This document shows, piece by piece, positions 17,312 through 26,083 of a DNA stretch of 64,000 nt. A program made the position numbers and the translations under genes. Every line of letters begins with the position of its first letter. Positions within the stretch are counted from its first letter, which is position 1. Under the pieces are notes generated by a model. The model was not told the DNA's origin. It did no database searches and saw only the letters and a list, made by a program, of their open reading frames with translations. Source of the DNA: Streptomyces exfoliatus (GTDB lineage Bacteria; Actinomycetota; Actinomycetes; Streptomycetales; Streptomycetaceae); the NCBI RefSeq assembly GCF_000725545.1, contig NZ_JNZP01000028.1, positions 15,016 through 79,015 of the forward strand, in the 5' to 3' direction.

Positions 17312-18103
17312 TCACGTGAGGGCGAGGGTGGCCGCGGCCCGCGCCCGGCGCTCCACACGGCCGAGGACGAGAACGGCGGCCAGGGCGTATCCGGCCCCGA
17401 GCGCGACGGCGGCGAGCAGCGGCGCGACCACGTCCCCGCCGGAGGTCGCCGCGTGCACGGCCCGCGCGCCCCAGGTGGTGGGCAGCGCCCAGGAGACCGG
17501 GTGCGTCCAGGCGGGCAGCACGGTCACGGGCACGAGCAGCCCCGACAGCAGCCAGACGGGGGTGTCGAGCGGGTTCGCCAGCGCGTTCGCGTTGCGCAGC
17601 AGGACGAAGGTCGCGGCGAGCAGGAGGCCGGTCATGCCGAGCGCGAGCACGCACACCGGGACGGCGACCAGGAAGAGCAGCGGGTGCGCGAAGTCCAGCG
17701 GCACGTCGAAGAGCAGCACGCCCCACAGGACGGTCGCGCCCATCGCGTACGTGCCGATGACGGCGGTCGCGAGGGTGATCGGCAGCAGGACGAGCGCGAG
17801 CGGCGTCGGCGCGACGACCAGGGTCTCCAGGGTGCCGAGCCAGCGCTGGTTCTGCACCGCACCGCCCGAACCGAAGAGCACCGAGCCCCAGATGCCCATG
17901 AGTCCGGCCCCGACCGAGGCGGTGAGCAGCCGGTCCGGGTCTCCGGCTGCCCGGAACAGGTAGACGGCGAGGGTCGCGTACACGAGCGGGACGAGGACGG
18001 CGAAGGTGATCTCGAGCGGCGACCGCGACATGTACGAGACATGGGTGCGCACCCCGACGAGGACCAGCCGCGGTACGCGCTTCACGAGGGGGCCGGTGTT
18101 CAT
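17312..18103 (-). CDS. ABC-2 type exporter permease (first)
   Basis: This 263-residue membrane protein of the ABC-2 family contains the characteristic QNQRWLGTLETLVVAPTPL loop after the second helix, and a hydrophobic C-terminal half. Its ATG overlaps the TGA of the ATPase gene (ATGA), so the two are translationally coupled. It has the same length as the second permease but diverged sequence, which suggests an old duplication. Confidence 0.9.
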   Translation of the reverse strand: MNTGPLVKRVPRLVLVGVRTHVSYMSRSPLEITFAVLVPLVYATLAVYLFRAAGDPDRLLTASVGAGLMGIWGSVLFGSGGAVQNQRWLGTLETLVVAPTPLALVLLPITLATAVIGTYAMGATVLWGVLLFDVPLDFAHPLLFLVAVPVCVLALGMTGLLLAATFVLLRNANALANPLDTPVWLLSGLLVPVTVLPAWTHPVSWALPTTWGARAVHAATSGGDVVAPLLAAVALGAGYALAAVLVLGRVERRARAAATLALT

Positions 18104-19104
18104 GCCGGCACCACCTCCTGCGGGGTGCCGCCCGCCGCCTCCTCCACGATCGCGATGTACGCGTCCTCCAGGGACGGTTCACGGCTCGTGACCCGGCCGA
18201 TCCGTACGCCGTCGAGCGCGGCCAGGACCGGCCCGTGCAGCTCGGCGGCCCCGCGACCGGTCTGCACCGTGATGATCTGCAGCGCGCCCCGGTCCTCCGC
18301 GGCCACCCCCCGCACGCCCGGCACGCGCCGCAGCCGGTCGAGCCGCTCCTCGTCCACGCCGTAGGCCTCGACCTCCAGCACGTCCCGTTCCCGCACCAGG
18401 GACTTGAGGCTCTCGGGGGTGCCGAGGGCGCGGATCCGGCCGCCCGCGATGACGGCGATCCGGTCGCAGAGCTCGTCCGCCTCCGCCATGTAGTGGGTGG
18501 TGAGGAGGACGGTCGTGCCGGCCGCCGCCAGGTCGGCGACCGTGCGGCGCAGGTCGCGGGCGGCGACGGGGTCGACGCCGATGGACGGCTCGTCGAGGAA
18601 GAGGACGTCGGGGCAGTGGAGCAGACCGCGGGCGATGTGGAGGCGCTGCCGCATGCCGCGCGAATAGCCCTCGACCCGCTCCTTCTCCCGGCCCGACAGG
18701 CCCACCAGGTCGAGGAGTTCGGCGATGCGCCGCTTCTGCTCGCGGGCGCCGACCCCGTACAGCTCGGCGAAGTACCGGAGGTTGTCGAGCGCGGAGAGCC
18801 GGTCGTACAGGCCGCGGTCGCCGCCGAAGACGTACCCGATGCGACGGCGTACGGCGACGGGGTCGCGGGCCACGTCGTGGCCGAACACCCGGGCGGTGCC
18901 GGACGTCGGCAGGAGCAGGGTGTTGAGCATCTTGATGGTGGTCGTCTTGCCGGCGCCGTTGGGCCCCAGGAGGCCGAACAGCTCCCCCGGAGCCACCTCG
19001 AAGGTGACCCCGCGCACGGCCTCGGTCTCGGTGCGCCGGGACTTCGGCCACCCGGTCCTGCTGGTGTAGGTGCGGCGCAGCGCGTCCGCCTCGATTGCGA
19101 GCAT
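18100..19104 (-). CDS. ABC exporter ATP-binding protein
   Basis: This is a 334-residue ATPase of the DrrA/NatA-type drug or polymer export class. Motifs: Walker A GPNGAGKTT, a Q-loop position replaced by GYVFGGDRGLY, signature YSRGMRQRLHIARGLL, Walker B DVLFLDEP, D-loop and switch His in LLTTHYMAEAD. A C-terminal regulatory extension of about 90 residues follows. The Q-loop carries FGGD where most families have Gln. The start ATG at 19104 has no ribosome site, but TACCGT lies seven bases upstream, fitting a leaderless mRNA. A perfect palindrome at 19143-19164 lies just upstream and the ArsR-type gene precedes it, so repression by that regulator is likely. Confidence 0.92.
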   Translation of the reverse strand: MLAIEADALRRTYTSRTGWPKSRRTETEAVRGVTFEVAPGELFGLLGPNGAGKTTTIKMLNTLLLPTSGTARVFGHDVARDPVAVRRRIGYVFGGDRGLYDRLSALDNLRYFAELYGVGAREQKRRIAELLDLVGLSGREKERVEGYSRGMRQRLHIARGLLHCPDVLFLDEPSIGVDPVAARDLRRTVADLAAAGTTVLLTTHYMAEADELCDRIAVIAGGRIRALGTPESLKSLVRERDVLEVEAYGVDEERLDRLRRVPGVRGVAAEDRGALQIITVQTGRGAAELHGPVLAALDGVRIGRVTSREPSLEDAYIAIVEEAAGGTPQEVVPA

Positions 19105-19111
19105 GCGCCGG

Positions 19112-19117
19112 ACGGTA
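19112..19117 (-). promoter_or_regulatory. Putative -10 box of the ABC exporter operon (leaderless)
   Basis: TACCGT on the minus strand ends seven bases before the ATPase ATG, the spacing expected when transcription starts at the A of ATG. Confidence 0.45.
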
Positions 19118-19142
19118 GAAGCGGGGAGGGGGGCCGGGCCAT

Positions 19143-19164
19143 CGATTCGGGAGCTCCCGAATCG
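19143..19164. promoter_or_regulatory. Perfect 22-bp palindrome, likely ArsR-type operator
   Basis: The half-site CGATTCGGGAG is immediately followed by its exact reverse complement. It lies 39 bp before the ABC ATPase start and 20 bp after the regulator's stop. There is no loop and no T-run, so an operator is more likely than a terminator. Confidence 0.7.
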
Positions 19165-19184
19165 TCGTTCGCCCCCTCCGGCTC

Positions 19185-20189
19185 TCAGGCGACCGCGCGC
19201 AGCACGCCCTCCCCGGCCAGCAGCGCGAGCAGCGACCGGCCCGTGTCCGTGAGCTGGTAGTACACCGAGCGTCCGACGCGGTGCCGCGTGACGATGCCGG
19301 CCTCCGCGAGCACCGACAGGTGCTCGGAGACGGTGCTCGGCGCGAGGCCGAGCCGGTCGGCGAGCCCCGCCGTGGTGAGCGGCCCGCCCAGCTCGCGCAG
19401 GACCGCCGCGCGGCCCCGGCCGAGCATCAGGCCCAGCCTGTCCTCTGCGACGGGCTCGGGCGGTTCGCGCAGGGCGGCGGCGCCCCGGGCCTGGAAGCTG
19501 AGCGCGAACACCTCGGGGTCGTCGGTCGAGTACAGCCGGCAGCCCTCCGCGAAGACCAGCGGCACGAGCACGAGACGCCGCTCCCCGGGCGCGTACTCCG
19601 CGTCGATGTACTTGGTCAGTTCGAGTACCGGGGGCTGCCACCGCCCCCGCGTCTCCAGGCCCGCGAACAGCGCGTCGACGCCCTCCGTCGCGAACGTCCT
19701 GGCCCGGACGAGCACTTCGTCCTCGACGAGCCGCCGCATCGTCGGCCAGTACGGCTCGATCGCGCCCTCCCAGTAGGCCGCGTACGCGTCGGCGAGCGCC
19801 GCGCAGGCCGCCTCCGGGTCCTTCAGGTAGGGCCGCACGAAGGGCTCGTCGGACATGCCGGGGTAGCAGACGTCCACCTGGGCGCGGACGAACTCCGGGT
19901 CGGTGGCCCGCAGCGCGGCCAGCTCCTCGTGGACGTCGACCGTCCCGAACGGCCGGGGCAGCAGGAAGTCGGAGACCTCGAACCGCCCCTCGACGAACAG
20001 GTCCCACAGCGGGCGGAGCCGGTCGTCCTCCCGCCACACCTCGCGCGCCTGCCCGACCCACTCCTGGTACGGCCAGGAGGGGTGCCGGTGCGGCAGCGCG
20101 AGGTGCATCGAGCAGAACGCGTCCCGCAGCGGGCTGATCGCGATCCGGGTCGCCCCGAGCGAGTCCTCGTCCAGCTCGATCCGTATCAA
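19185..20189 (-). CDS. ArsR-family transcriptional regulator with long N-terminal domain (DUF5937-type)
   Basis: This 334-residue regulator has a C-terminal winged helix (about residues 255-325): ELGGPLTTAGLADRLGL, the recognition helix APSTVSEHLSVLAEAG, then the wing VGRSVYYQLT. The first about 240 residues form a DUF5937-like domain of unknown ligand. No CXC metal-site pattern is seen in the HTH, so metal sensing is unlikely. The start is TTG at 20189, overlapping the TGA of the methyltransferase gene (TTGA) with GAGGAG upstream. It probably represses the downstream ABC exporter operon through the palindrome at 19143-19164. Confidence 0.85.
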   Translation of the reverse strand: MIRIELDEDSLGATRIAISPLRDAFCSMHLALPHRHPSWPYQEWVGQAREVWREDDRLRPLWDLFVEGRFEVSDFLLPRPFGTVDVHEELAALRATDPEFVRAQVDVCYPGMSDEPFVRPYLKDPEAACAALADAYAAYWEGAIEPYWPTMRRLVEDEVLVRARTFATEGVDALFAGLETRGRWQPPVLELTKYIDAEYAPGERRLVLVPLVFAEGCRLYSTDDPEVFALSFQARGAAALREPPEPVAEDRLGLMLGRGRAAVLRELGGPLTTAGLADRLGLAPSTVSEHLSVLAEAGIVTRHRVGRSVYYQLTDTGRSLLALLAGEGVLRAVA

Positions 20190-21751
20190 GCGCCGCTCTC
20201 CTCGCCGTACTGCTCGCCGTACTCCCCGGCTCCGGCGGGAAGCAGGAAGCCCTCCTCGACGAGCAGCCGGATCGCCTGCGGGGTGCGGTCCCGCAGTATG
20301 ACCGGGTCCTCCCCCATCAGCTGCCCGATCGCGTCGAGGATGCGGCCCGCGCTGAGGGTGCCGTCGCACACCCCGGCGAAACCGGCGCCGACGTGGTCGA
20401 CCCTGGTGGCGCGGCGCATGCCACGGTTCTGCCGGAGCACGACGTGCTCGGGGTCCTCGGCGCCCGGAAGCCCGACCTGCTCCTGCACCACCTCGGGCGC
20501 GAGGGTGAACCGGTCGGCGAGCAGCGCGGCGTCGTCGTGTGCGCGCAGGTAGTCCTGGCGCTCGAAGTGGGCGCGGACGGTGGGGCCGAGGGGCTGCTCG
20601 ACGGGGTGCGGCCACTCCTCGACGAGGATCGACGGCTCGACCTCGCCGGACGCCACCGCCGCGTTCCGCCGGATCGTGATCCAGCCGAAGCCCACCGCGC
20701 GCGTCTTGCGGGACTCGAACTCGTCGAGCCAGCGCTCGTACGCCAGCCGGTAGGCCTCCGGGTCGCCGCGGTGGTCGCCGCTGTCCCGCAGCCACAGCTC
20801 CGCGTACTGGGTGATGTCCTGGACCTCGCGCTGCACGATCCAGGCGTCGCAGCCCGCGGGCACCCAGGACCGCAGCCGGTCCTGCCACTCCTCGCCCTCG
20901 ACGTGCTGCCAGTTGGCGAGGAACTGGGCGTATCCGCCGTCGTTGAGCCGCTCGCCCGCCTGCTGGACGAGCGTGCGGCACAGGTCGTCGCCGCCCATCC
21001 CGCCGTCCCGGTAGGTGAGCCGGGCGCCGGGCGAGATCACGAACGGCGGGTTGGAGACGATCAGGTCGTACGTGTCCCCGTCGACCGGCTCGAAGAGCGA
21101 GCCCGTGAGCAGCTCGGCCTCCCTGGCCCCGGACAGGGCGAGCGTCAGCCGGGTGAAGTCCAGGGCCCGCGGGTTGAGGTCGGTCGCGGTGACCAGGGTG
21201 GCGTGCTGGGCGGCGTGCAGCGCCTGGATGCCGGAGCCGGTGCCGAGGTCCAGCGCGGAGGCCACCGGCGCACGGACGGTGATGCCGGCGAGGGTGGTGG
21301 AGGCGCCGCCGACGCCGAGGACGACGCCCTCGGCCTTCTTGCCGATGCCCCCGGCACCGCCGACGGCGCAGCCCAGGTCGGAGACGATGAACCAGTCCTC
21401 GCCGTCCGGCCCGCCGTAGGGCCTGACGTCGACCGTCGCGGACACGGTGTCGCCCTCGCGGACCACCCAGCCGTCGGCGAGGGCCTCGGCGAGCGGCAGC
21501 GCGGCGGCGGCCCGGTCGTGCGCGACGGCCTGCTGGAGCAGGAAGAGCCGGACGAGGCTCTCCAGCGGGGAGCCGCCACGGGTGGCGCGCAGGGCGGGCA
21601 CGGTCTCGCTGCGCGCGAGCGCCGCGTAGGCCGGCGCGCCGAGCAGGTCGAGCAGGCCGTCGGCGGTGAAGTCGGCGGCGAGCAGGGCCTCGCGCAGACG
21701 GGCGGCGTGCGCGGGCACCGGGAGGCGGGGAGGCAGGCTGGTCGTACTCAC
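20186..21751 (-). CDS. SAM-dependent methyltransferase (N6-adenine/glutamine type fold)
   Basis: This is a 521-residue class I methyltransferase. An N-terminal helical domain (about residues 1-150) precedes the SAM-binding motif DLGTGSGIQAL. Acidic motif II follows (ATDLNPRALDF), then SNPPFVISP, the NPPF/Y motif of enzymes that methylate amide or exocyclic amine nitrogens. A C-terminal domain of about 200 residues is characteristic of this actinobacterial group. The substrate is not known; rRNA or protein glutamine are the usual targets of this motif. The start GTG at 21751 lacks a good ribosome site (CACAAT lies six bases upstream). It is the first gene of a coupled run with the ArsR gene. 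Confidence 0.85.
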   Translation of the reverse strand: MSTTSLPPRLPVPAHAARLREALLAADFTADGLLDLLGAPAYAALARSETVPALRATRGGSPLESLVRLFLLQQAVAHDRAAAALPLAEALADGWVVREGDTVSATVDVRPYGGPDGEDWFIVSDLGCAVGGAGGIGKKAEGVVLGVGGASTTLAGITVRAPVASALDLGTGSGIQALHAAQHATLVTATDLNPRALDFTRLTLALSGAREAELLTGSLFEPVDGDTYDLIVSNPPFVISPGARLTYRDGGMGGDDLCRTLVQQAGERLNDGGYAQFLANWQHVEGEEWQDRLRSWVPAGCDAWIVQREVQDITQYAELWLRDSGDHRGDPEAYRLAYERWLDEFESRKTRAVGFGWITIRRNAAVASGEVEPSILVEEWPHPVEQPLGPTVRAHFERQDYLRAHDDAALLADRFTLAPEVVQEQVGLPGAEDPEHVVLRQNRGMRRATRVDHVGAGFAGVCDGTLSAGRILDAIGQLMGEDPVILRDRTPQAIRLLVEEGFLLPAGAGEYGEQYGEESGA

Positions 21752-21830
21752 CGCCCCATTGTGACCGCCGCCACCGACATCGGGGCGCCCGACCCGGCCA
21801 CGGCGGGCGGCGGTCCGCGAAAGCCGGGGC

Positions 21831-22544
21831 CTACTCCTCGGTCTTCGTGCCCGAGGCCTTCGTGCTCGGCTTCGTGCTCGGCTTCGTGCTCGGCTTCGTG
21901 GAGGCCTCGCCCGTGGGCTCCGCGTCCGATCCCTTGTCCGAGTCCGAGGAGGTGGAGCCGGGCTGCGGCGAGGCGGAGCCGGAGGTCTTCGGCGGGACCG
22001 AGGCGGTGGGCTTCTGGCAGCCGGGCTGCTTCGCCATCGCCTGGCCCAGTTCGCCCTCCTCCAGCTTGGACAGGGCGTCCTGGTCCATCTTCTCGATCTT
22101 GGTCAGGCCGTCGGCGACGCTCTGGAGGCCGTCCGCGAACTTCTGCTGGTTCGTCGGGTCCAGCGCGTCGACCTGCTTCTTGAGCCCCTCGTACGCCACC
22201 GCGGTGGCGTTGAGCTCCCTGATCGCGTCCTGCTGGATCTTCTGACCGTTCTCGACGGGCGGGACCCCGGCGCTCTCGACGGCCTTGGCGAGCGCACGGT
22301 CGGCGTTGGCGATGTCCTGGAACGCCTTCGAGTCGGCGGCCTGGATCTCGGCGGGCTTGCTGTCGGCGGCCGTCGAGATGATGATCTGGTGGGCGTCGGC
22401 CCGCTTCTGGATCTGAGGCTTCGCCTGGTCGCAGAACGTCTTCGCCCAGTCACCCACCTTGTCGCCCTCGTCTTCGCTGCAACCGGACAGCGCGAGTACG
22501 AGCACCGCGCCGCCGGACAGTACGGCCGCAAGCTTCTTGTTCAC
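21831..22544 (-). CDS. Small secreted lipoprotein with Lys-Pro-Ser-Thr tail
   Basis: This is a 237-residue lipoprotein. The GTG start at 22544 gives a short KK n-region, a hydrophobic core and the lipobox LALSGC. The middle is helical (about residues 25-165) with heptad-like AD.K..EI patterns. The C-terminal 60 residues are low-complexity Ser/Thr/Pro/Gly with a tandem TKPS repeat encoded by 12-bp DNA repeats at about 21850-21900. No function is recognised. It lies between the H+-pyrophosphatase and the methyltransferase genes on the same strand, as a probable single-gene unit. Confidence 0.8.
   Translation of the reverse strand: MNKKLAAVLSGGAVLVLALSGCSEDEGDKVGDWAKTFCDQAKPQIQKRADAHQIIISTAADSKPAEIQAADSKAFQDIANADRALAKAVESAGVPPVENGQKIQQDAIRELNATAVAYEGLKKQVDALDPTNQQKFADGLQSVADGLTKIEKMDQDALSKLEEGELGQAMAKQPGCQKPTASVPPKTSGSASPQPGSTSSDSDKGSDAEPTGEASTKPSTKPSTKPSTKASGTKTEE
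21848..21905 (-). repeat. 12-bp repeats encoding TKPS units
   Basis: There are three to four near-identical copies of a 12-bp unit (plus strand CTCGGCTTCGTG) in the 3' end of the lipoprotein gene. Confidence 0.8.
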
Positions 22545-22705
22545 CGGATCGGTCCCTTCCAAGGCTCTCGGCCCCGGAACATACACGCCGAACGGGCTAC
22601 TTCCACCTTTCGTACGACTGATTCGACCCGGATTGCAGCCTTTTGAACCAAGGGAGAGACGTCACATCAGCCCCGTAAACATGCGGTAATGAGACGGACG
22701 ACACG

Positions 22706-25015
22706 TCAGGACACGGCCACGGAGCGCCTCTTGGAGACCCGCACGGCTCCGATGACGACGAACAGCGCGACCCCCGCGATCGCCGCCCGCAGTCCGGCGC
22801 TGGCATCGCCGCCGTAGCCGAACCGTACGACCGCCGGGGCGATGAGCAGCGCCACCAGGTTCATCACCTTCAGGAGCGGATTGATCGCCGGGCCCGCCGT
22901 GTCCTTGAACGGGTCGCCGACCGTGTCCCCGATGACGGTCGCCTCGTGCGCGTCGCTGCCCTTGCCGCCGTGGTTGCCGTCCTCGACCAGCTTCTTCGCG
23001 TTGTCCCAGGCACCACCGGAGTTGGCGAGGAAGACCGCCATCAGCGCGCCCGTGCCGATCGCCCCCGCGAGGTACGCGCCGAGCGGGCCGACCCCCAGCG
23101 CGAAGCCGACCGCGATCGGGGCCATCACCGCGAGCAGCCCGGGCGTGGCGAGTTCGCGCAGCGCGTCCTTGGTGCAGATGTCGACGACCCGTCCGTACTC
23201 CGGTTTCTCGGTGTAGTTCATGATCCCCGGGTGCTCGCGGAACTGCCTCCGCACCTCGTACACCACCGATCCCGCCGACCGGGACACCGCGTTGATCGCG
23301 AGCCCCGAGAAGAGGAAGACGACCGCCGCGCCGAGGATCAGACCGAAGAGGTTGTTGGGCTGCGAGATGTCCATCGAGAGCGTCACCGCGTCCGCCTTCG
23401 CGCCGACCTCGGCGACCGAGGTCGCGATGGCGTCCCGGTACGAGCCGAAGAGCGCCGCGGCCGCCAGGACGGCGGTGGCGATGGCGATGCCCTTGGTGAT
23501 GGCCTTCGTCGTGTTGCCGACGGCGTCCAGGTCGGTGAGGACCTGGGCCCCGGCGCCCTGGACGTCCCCCGACATCTCCGCGATGCCCTGGGCGTTGTCG
23601 GCGACCGGGCCGAAGGTGTCCATGGCGACGATCACTCCGACGGTGGTCAGCAGCCCCGTCCCGGCGAGCGCCACCGCGAACAGCGCCAGCATGATCGAGG
23701 ATCCGCCGAGCAGGAACGCCCCGTACACCGTGAGGCCGATCAGGAGGGCCGTGTAGACCGCGGACTCCATGCCGAGGGCCACGCCCGCGAGGACGACGGT
23801 CGCGGGGCCGGTGAGCGAGGACTTGCCGATGTCCCTGACCGGCCGTCGGCTGGTCTCCGTGAAGTAGCCGGTGAGCTGCTGGATCAGGGCGGCGAGGACG
23901 ATGCCGAGGGCGACGGCGACCAGCGCGAGGACGCGGGGATCGCCGGCGTGGTCCCGGATGCCCGGCTCGGTGACGCCCTGCAGTTCGGCGTACGAGGACG
24001 GGAGGTACACGAAGGCGGCGACGGCGACGCCGACGAGCGAGATCACCGCCGAGACGAGGAACCCGCGGTTGATCGCGGTCATCCCGCCGCGGTCGGCTCG
24101 CCGCGGGGAGACCGCGAAGATGCCGATCACCGCGGTGACCACGCCGATCGCCGGCACGATCAGCGGGAACGCGAGGCCGTGGTCGCCGAAGGCCGCCTTG
24201 CCGAGGATGAGCGCGGCGACCAGGGTCACGGCGTACGACTCGAAGAGGTCGGCCGCCATGCCCGCGCAGTCGCCGACGTTGTCGCCCACGTTGTCGGCGA
24301 TGGTGGCCGCGTTGCGCGGGTCGTCCTCCGGGATGCCCTGCTCGACCTTGCCGACCAGGTCGGCGCCGACGTCGGCGGCCTTGGTGAAGATGCCGCCGCC
24401 CACCCTCATGAACATGGCGATGAGCGCGGCACCGAGCCCGAATCCCTCCAGGACCTTGGGCGCGTCGGCCGCGTAGACGAGGACGACACAGGCGGCCCCG
24501 AGCAGCCCGAGGCCCACCGTGCACATGCCGACGACCCCGCCGGTGCGGAACGCGATCCGCATGGCCCGGTGGGCGACCTCGGTCAGGCTCTTCGCCGGCT
24601 CGCCCTCCGCCGGCGTGGCCTCCCTGGCCGCCGCGGCGACCCGCACGTTGGCCCGTACGGCGAGCCGCATGCCGATGTAGCCGGTGACCGCCGAGAAGAG
24701 CGCCCCGACCAGGAAGAACAGGGAGCGTCCCGCGCGCTGCGACCAGTTGTCCGCGGGCAGCAGCATCAGCAGGAAGAACACGGCGGCCGCGAAGACGGCG
24801 AGGGTCCGCAGCTGCCGCGCGAGGTAGGCGTTGGCCCCCTCCTGCACGGCTGCGGCGATCTCCCTCATCTTCTCGGTGCCCTCACCGGCGGCGAGCACCT
24901 GTCGGACGAGGAGCCGGGCGACGACCAGCGCGGCGAGGGCGACGGCGCCGACGACGATCACGATCGTCCGGTTCCCGCTCGTGAGCACCGCCGCGGCGAG
25001 AGAAGTGGGGTACAT
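22706..25015 (-). CDS. hppA: Membrane-bound proton-translocating pyrophosphatase (K+-independent)
   Basis: This integral membrane enzyme of 769 residues with about 16 helices couples PPi hydrolysis to H+ export. The PPi/Mg site is seen as DVGADLVGKVEQGIPEDDPRN, with the DNVGDNVGDCAGMAADLFE stretch after it. Downstream are GNTTKA and a C-terminal site with GD..GDPFKDTAGPAINP. The Lys in GNTTK marks the K+-independent subclass, as known for the S. coelicolor enzyme. Upstream on the minus strand is TATGAT (25024-25029), eight bases before ATG, so the mRNA probably has almost no leader. Confidence 0.95.
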   Translation of the reverse strand: MYPTSLAAAVLTSGNRTIVIVVGAVALAALVVARLLVRQVLAAGEGTEKMREIAAAVQEGANAYLARQLRTLAVFAAAVFFLLMLLPADNWSQRAGRSLFFLVGALFSAVTGYIGMRLAVRANVRVAAAAREATPAEGEPAKSLTEVAHRAMRIAFRTGGVVGMCTVGLGLLGAACVVLVYAADAPKVLEGFGLGAALIAMFMRVGGGIFTKAADVGADLVGKVEQGIPEDDPRNAATIADNVGDNVGDCAGMAADLFESYAVTLVAALILGKAAFGDHGLAFPLIVPAIGVVTAVIGIFAVSPRRADRGGMTAINRGFLVSAVISLVGVAVAAFVYLPSSYAELQGVTEPGIRDHAGDPRVLALVAVALGIVLAALIQQLTGYFTETSRRPVRDIGKSSLTGPATVVLAGVALGMESAVYTALLIGLTVYGAFLLGGSSIMLALFAVALAGTGLLTTVGVIVAMDTFGPVADNAQGIAEMSGDVQGAGAQVLTDLDAVGNTTKAITKGIAIATAVLAAAALFGSYRDAIATSVAEVGAKADAVTLSMDISQPNNLFGLILGAAVVFLFSGLAINAVSRSAGSVVYEVRRQFREHPGIMNYTEKPEYGRVVDICTKDALRELATPGLLAVMAPIAVGFALGVGPLGAYLAGAIGTGALMAVFLANSGGAWDNAKKLVEDGNHGGKGSDAHEATVIGDTVGDPFKDTAGPAINPLLKVMNLVALLIAPAVVRFGYGGDASAGLRAAIAGVALFVVIGAVRVSKRRSVAVS

Positions 25016-25023
25016 GGGGACGG

Positions 25024-25029
25024 ATCATA
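25024..25029 (-). promoter_or_regulatory. Putative -10 box of the H+-pyrophosphatase gene
   Basis: TATGAT on the minus strand lies eight bases before the ATG, in a region with no ribosome-binding site. Confidence 0.5.
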
Positions 25030-25099
25030 GGGAGACACACCGGGACATACGGGGATGCCGGAGGCCCACCCGCGCGGATGCACCAATCGCCGCCCGGGA

Positions 25100-25136
25100 A
25101 GAGGAAGAGGCCCCGCGATGCGGGGCCTCTTCCTCT
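25100..25136 (-). terminator. Terminator after the bldG/anti-sigma operon
   Basis: This is a perfect 17-bp inverted repeat (half starts AGAGGAAGAGG) with loop GAT. It lies 40 bp past the anti-sigma stop codon and isolates the operon from the pyrophosphatase gene. Confidence 0.85.
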
Positions 25137-25175
25137 ACAGGTACACGCTTACGCGTACGGGTACACGCCTACGGG

Positions 25176-25634
25176 TCAGGACAGAACGTCCGCCGAACTC
25201 ACCGGCCAGCTCATCCGGATCGTGCCGCCGAACTCGCCGGCACTCACCTCGACGTCGTCGACGAGCCCGCGGATCACCGCGAGACCCATCTCGTCCTCAC
25301 CGTCGGCGTCGTCGAAGTCCTCGGCCGGAGCCTCGGACCGCGCGCCGGGGACACCGGCGGCGTCGGCCGCCGCCACCCCCGCGCCCGGCACCTCGTCGCC
25401 GACCTCGATGGAGAACGTCTTCTCCTCCTCGGTCAGCACGACCCTGATGGGGGTCGTGACGCCGTTGCTGCGGTGCAGCCCGACCGCTCGGGAACAGGCC
25501 TCACCCACGGCGAGACGCACCTCGTCGAGGACCGCCTCGTCCACGCCGGCCCGGCGCGCCACCGCGGCCGCCACCAGGCGGGCCGTACGGACGTGCTCGG
25601 GCTGAGCGCTGAAGCGGAGTTCAACGGTGGCCAT
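25176..25634 (-). CDS. Anti-sigma factor / GHKL serine kinase, BldG partner (SCO3548-like)
   Basis: This is a 152-residue RsbW/SpoIIAB-like protein. The HATPase core is recognisable by EVRLAVGEACSRAV (N-box) and the late GLAVIRGLVDDVEV motif. Between them is an acidic, Ala/Gly/Pro-rich insertion (about residues 82-112) that breaks the usual ATP-lid spacing. It follows bldG by 15 bp with a GGGGG ribosome site before ATG 25634. In S. coelicolor the orthologous protein binds BldG, and co-transcription is known. The extended acidic linker makes real kinase activity uncertain. Confidence 0.88.
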   Translation of the reverse strand: MATVELRFSAQPEHVRTARLVAAAVARRAGVDEAVLDEVRLAVGEACSRAVGLHRSNGVTTPIRVVLTEEEKTFSIEVGDEVPGAGVAAADAAGVPGARSEAPAEDFDDADGEDEMGLAVIRGLVDDVEVSAGEFGGTIRMSWPVSSADVLS

Positions 25635-25649
25635 ACGAACCCCCTGGGC

Positions 25650-26003
25650 TCAGTCGACGGCGTTGACGGCCTCGTCGACCGAGGTGTGGATCGGGAACAC
25701 CTTGGTGAGACCCGTGATCCGGAAAATCTTGAGAATGCGCTCCTGGTTGCAGACCAGACGCAGCGAGCCCTCATGCGCGCGGACGCGCTTCAGACCACCG
25801 ACGAGCACACCGAGGCCCGTGGAATCCAGGAAGTCCACGCCCTCCATGTCGACAACCAGGTGGTAGCTGCCGTCGTTCACCAACTCGACCAACTGCTCGC
25901 GCAGCTTGGGCGCGGTATACACATCAATCTCGCCACCGACCTCGACGACCGTACGGTCACCACCAGCGCCGGACACATTGCGAGTCGACAGGGACAGGTC
26001 CAC
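25650..26003 (-). CDS. bldG: Anti-sigma factor antagonist BldG
   Basis: This is a STAS-domain anti-anti-sigma factor needed for aerial mycelium and antibiotic production in Streptomyces. It has 117 residues. The phosphorylatable serine is Ser61 in [14 protein letters not shown]. The sequence is nearly identical to S. coelicolor BldG but has a short Gly-Ala-rich insertion after residue 10 (SGAGGD), so the Ser is a few positions later than the usual Ser57. The start is GTG at 26003, with GGAGG four bases upstream. It is the first gene of the operon with its anti-sigma partner and divergent from the helicase gene. Confidence 0.97.
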   Translation of the reverse strand: MDLSLSTRNVSGAGGDRTVVEVGGEIDVYTAPKLREQLVELVNDGSYHLVVDMEGVDFLDSTGLGVLVGGLKRVRAHEGSLRLVCNQERILKIFRITGLTKVFPIHTSVDEAVNAVD

Positions 26004-26083
26004 GGATCCTCCAGCACCTTGCTATCGAACGATCGTCCCCCGGGGTCTCCCGGACGGAGTCAGGGAACTGATCGTCAGCCGCG

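Noticed and set aside
19143-19164. Rho-independent terminator after the ArsR gene
   Set aside because: The palindrome has no loop and no T-run, and it lies in promoter position of the next operon. An operator is the simpler view.
22946-25030. Long plus-strand frame opposite the H+-pyrophosphatase
   Set aside because: It is Arg/Asp/His-rich shadow sequence. The opposite frame holds all conserved pyrophosphatase motifs.
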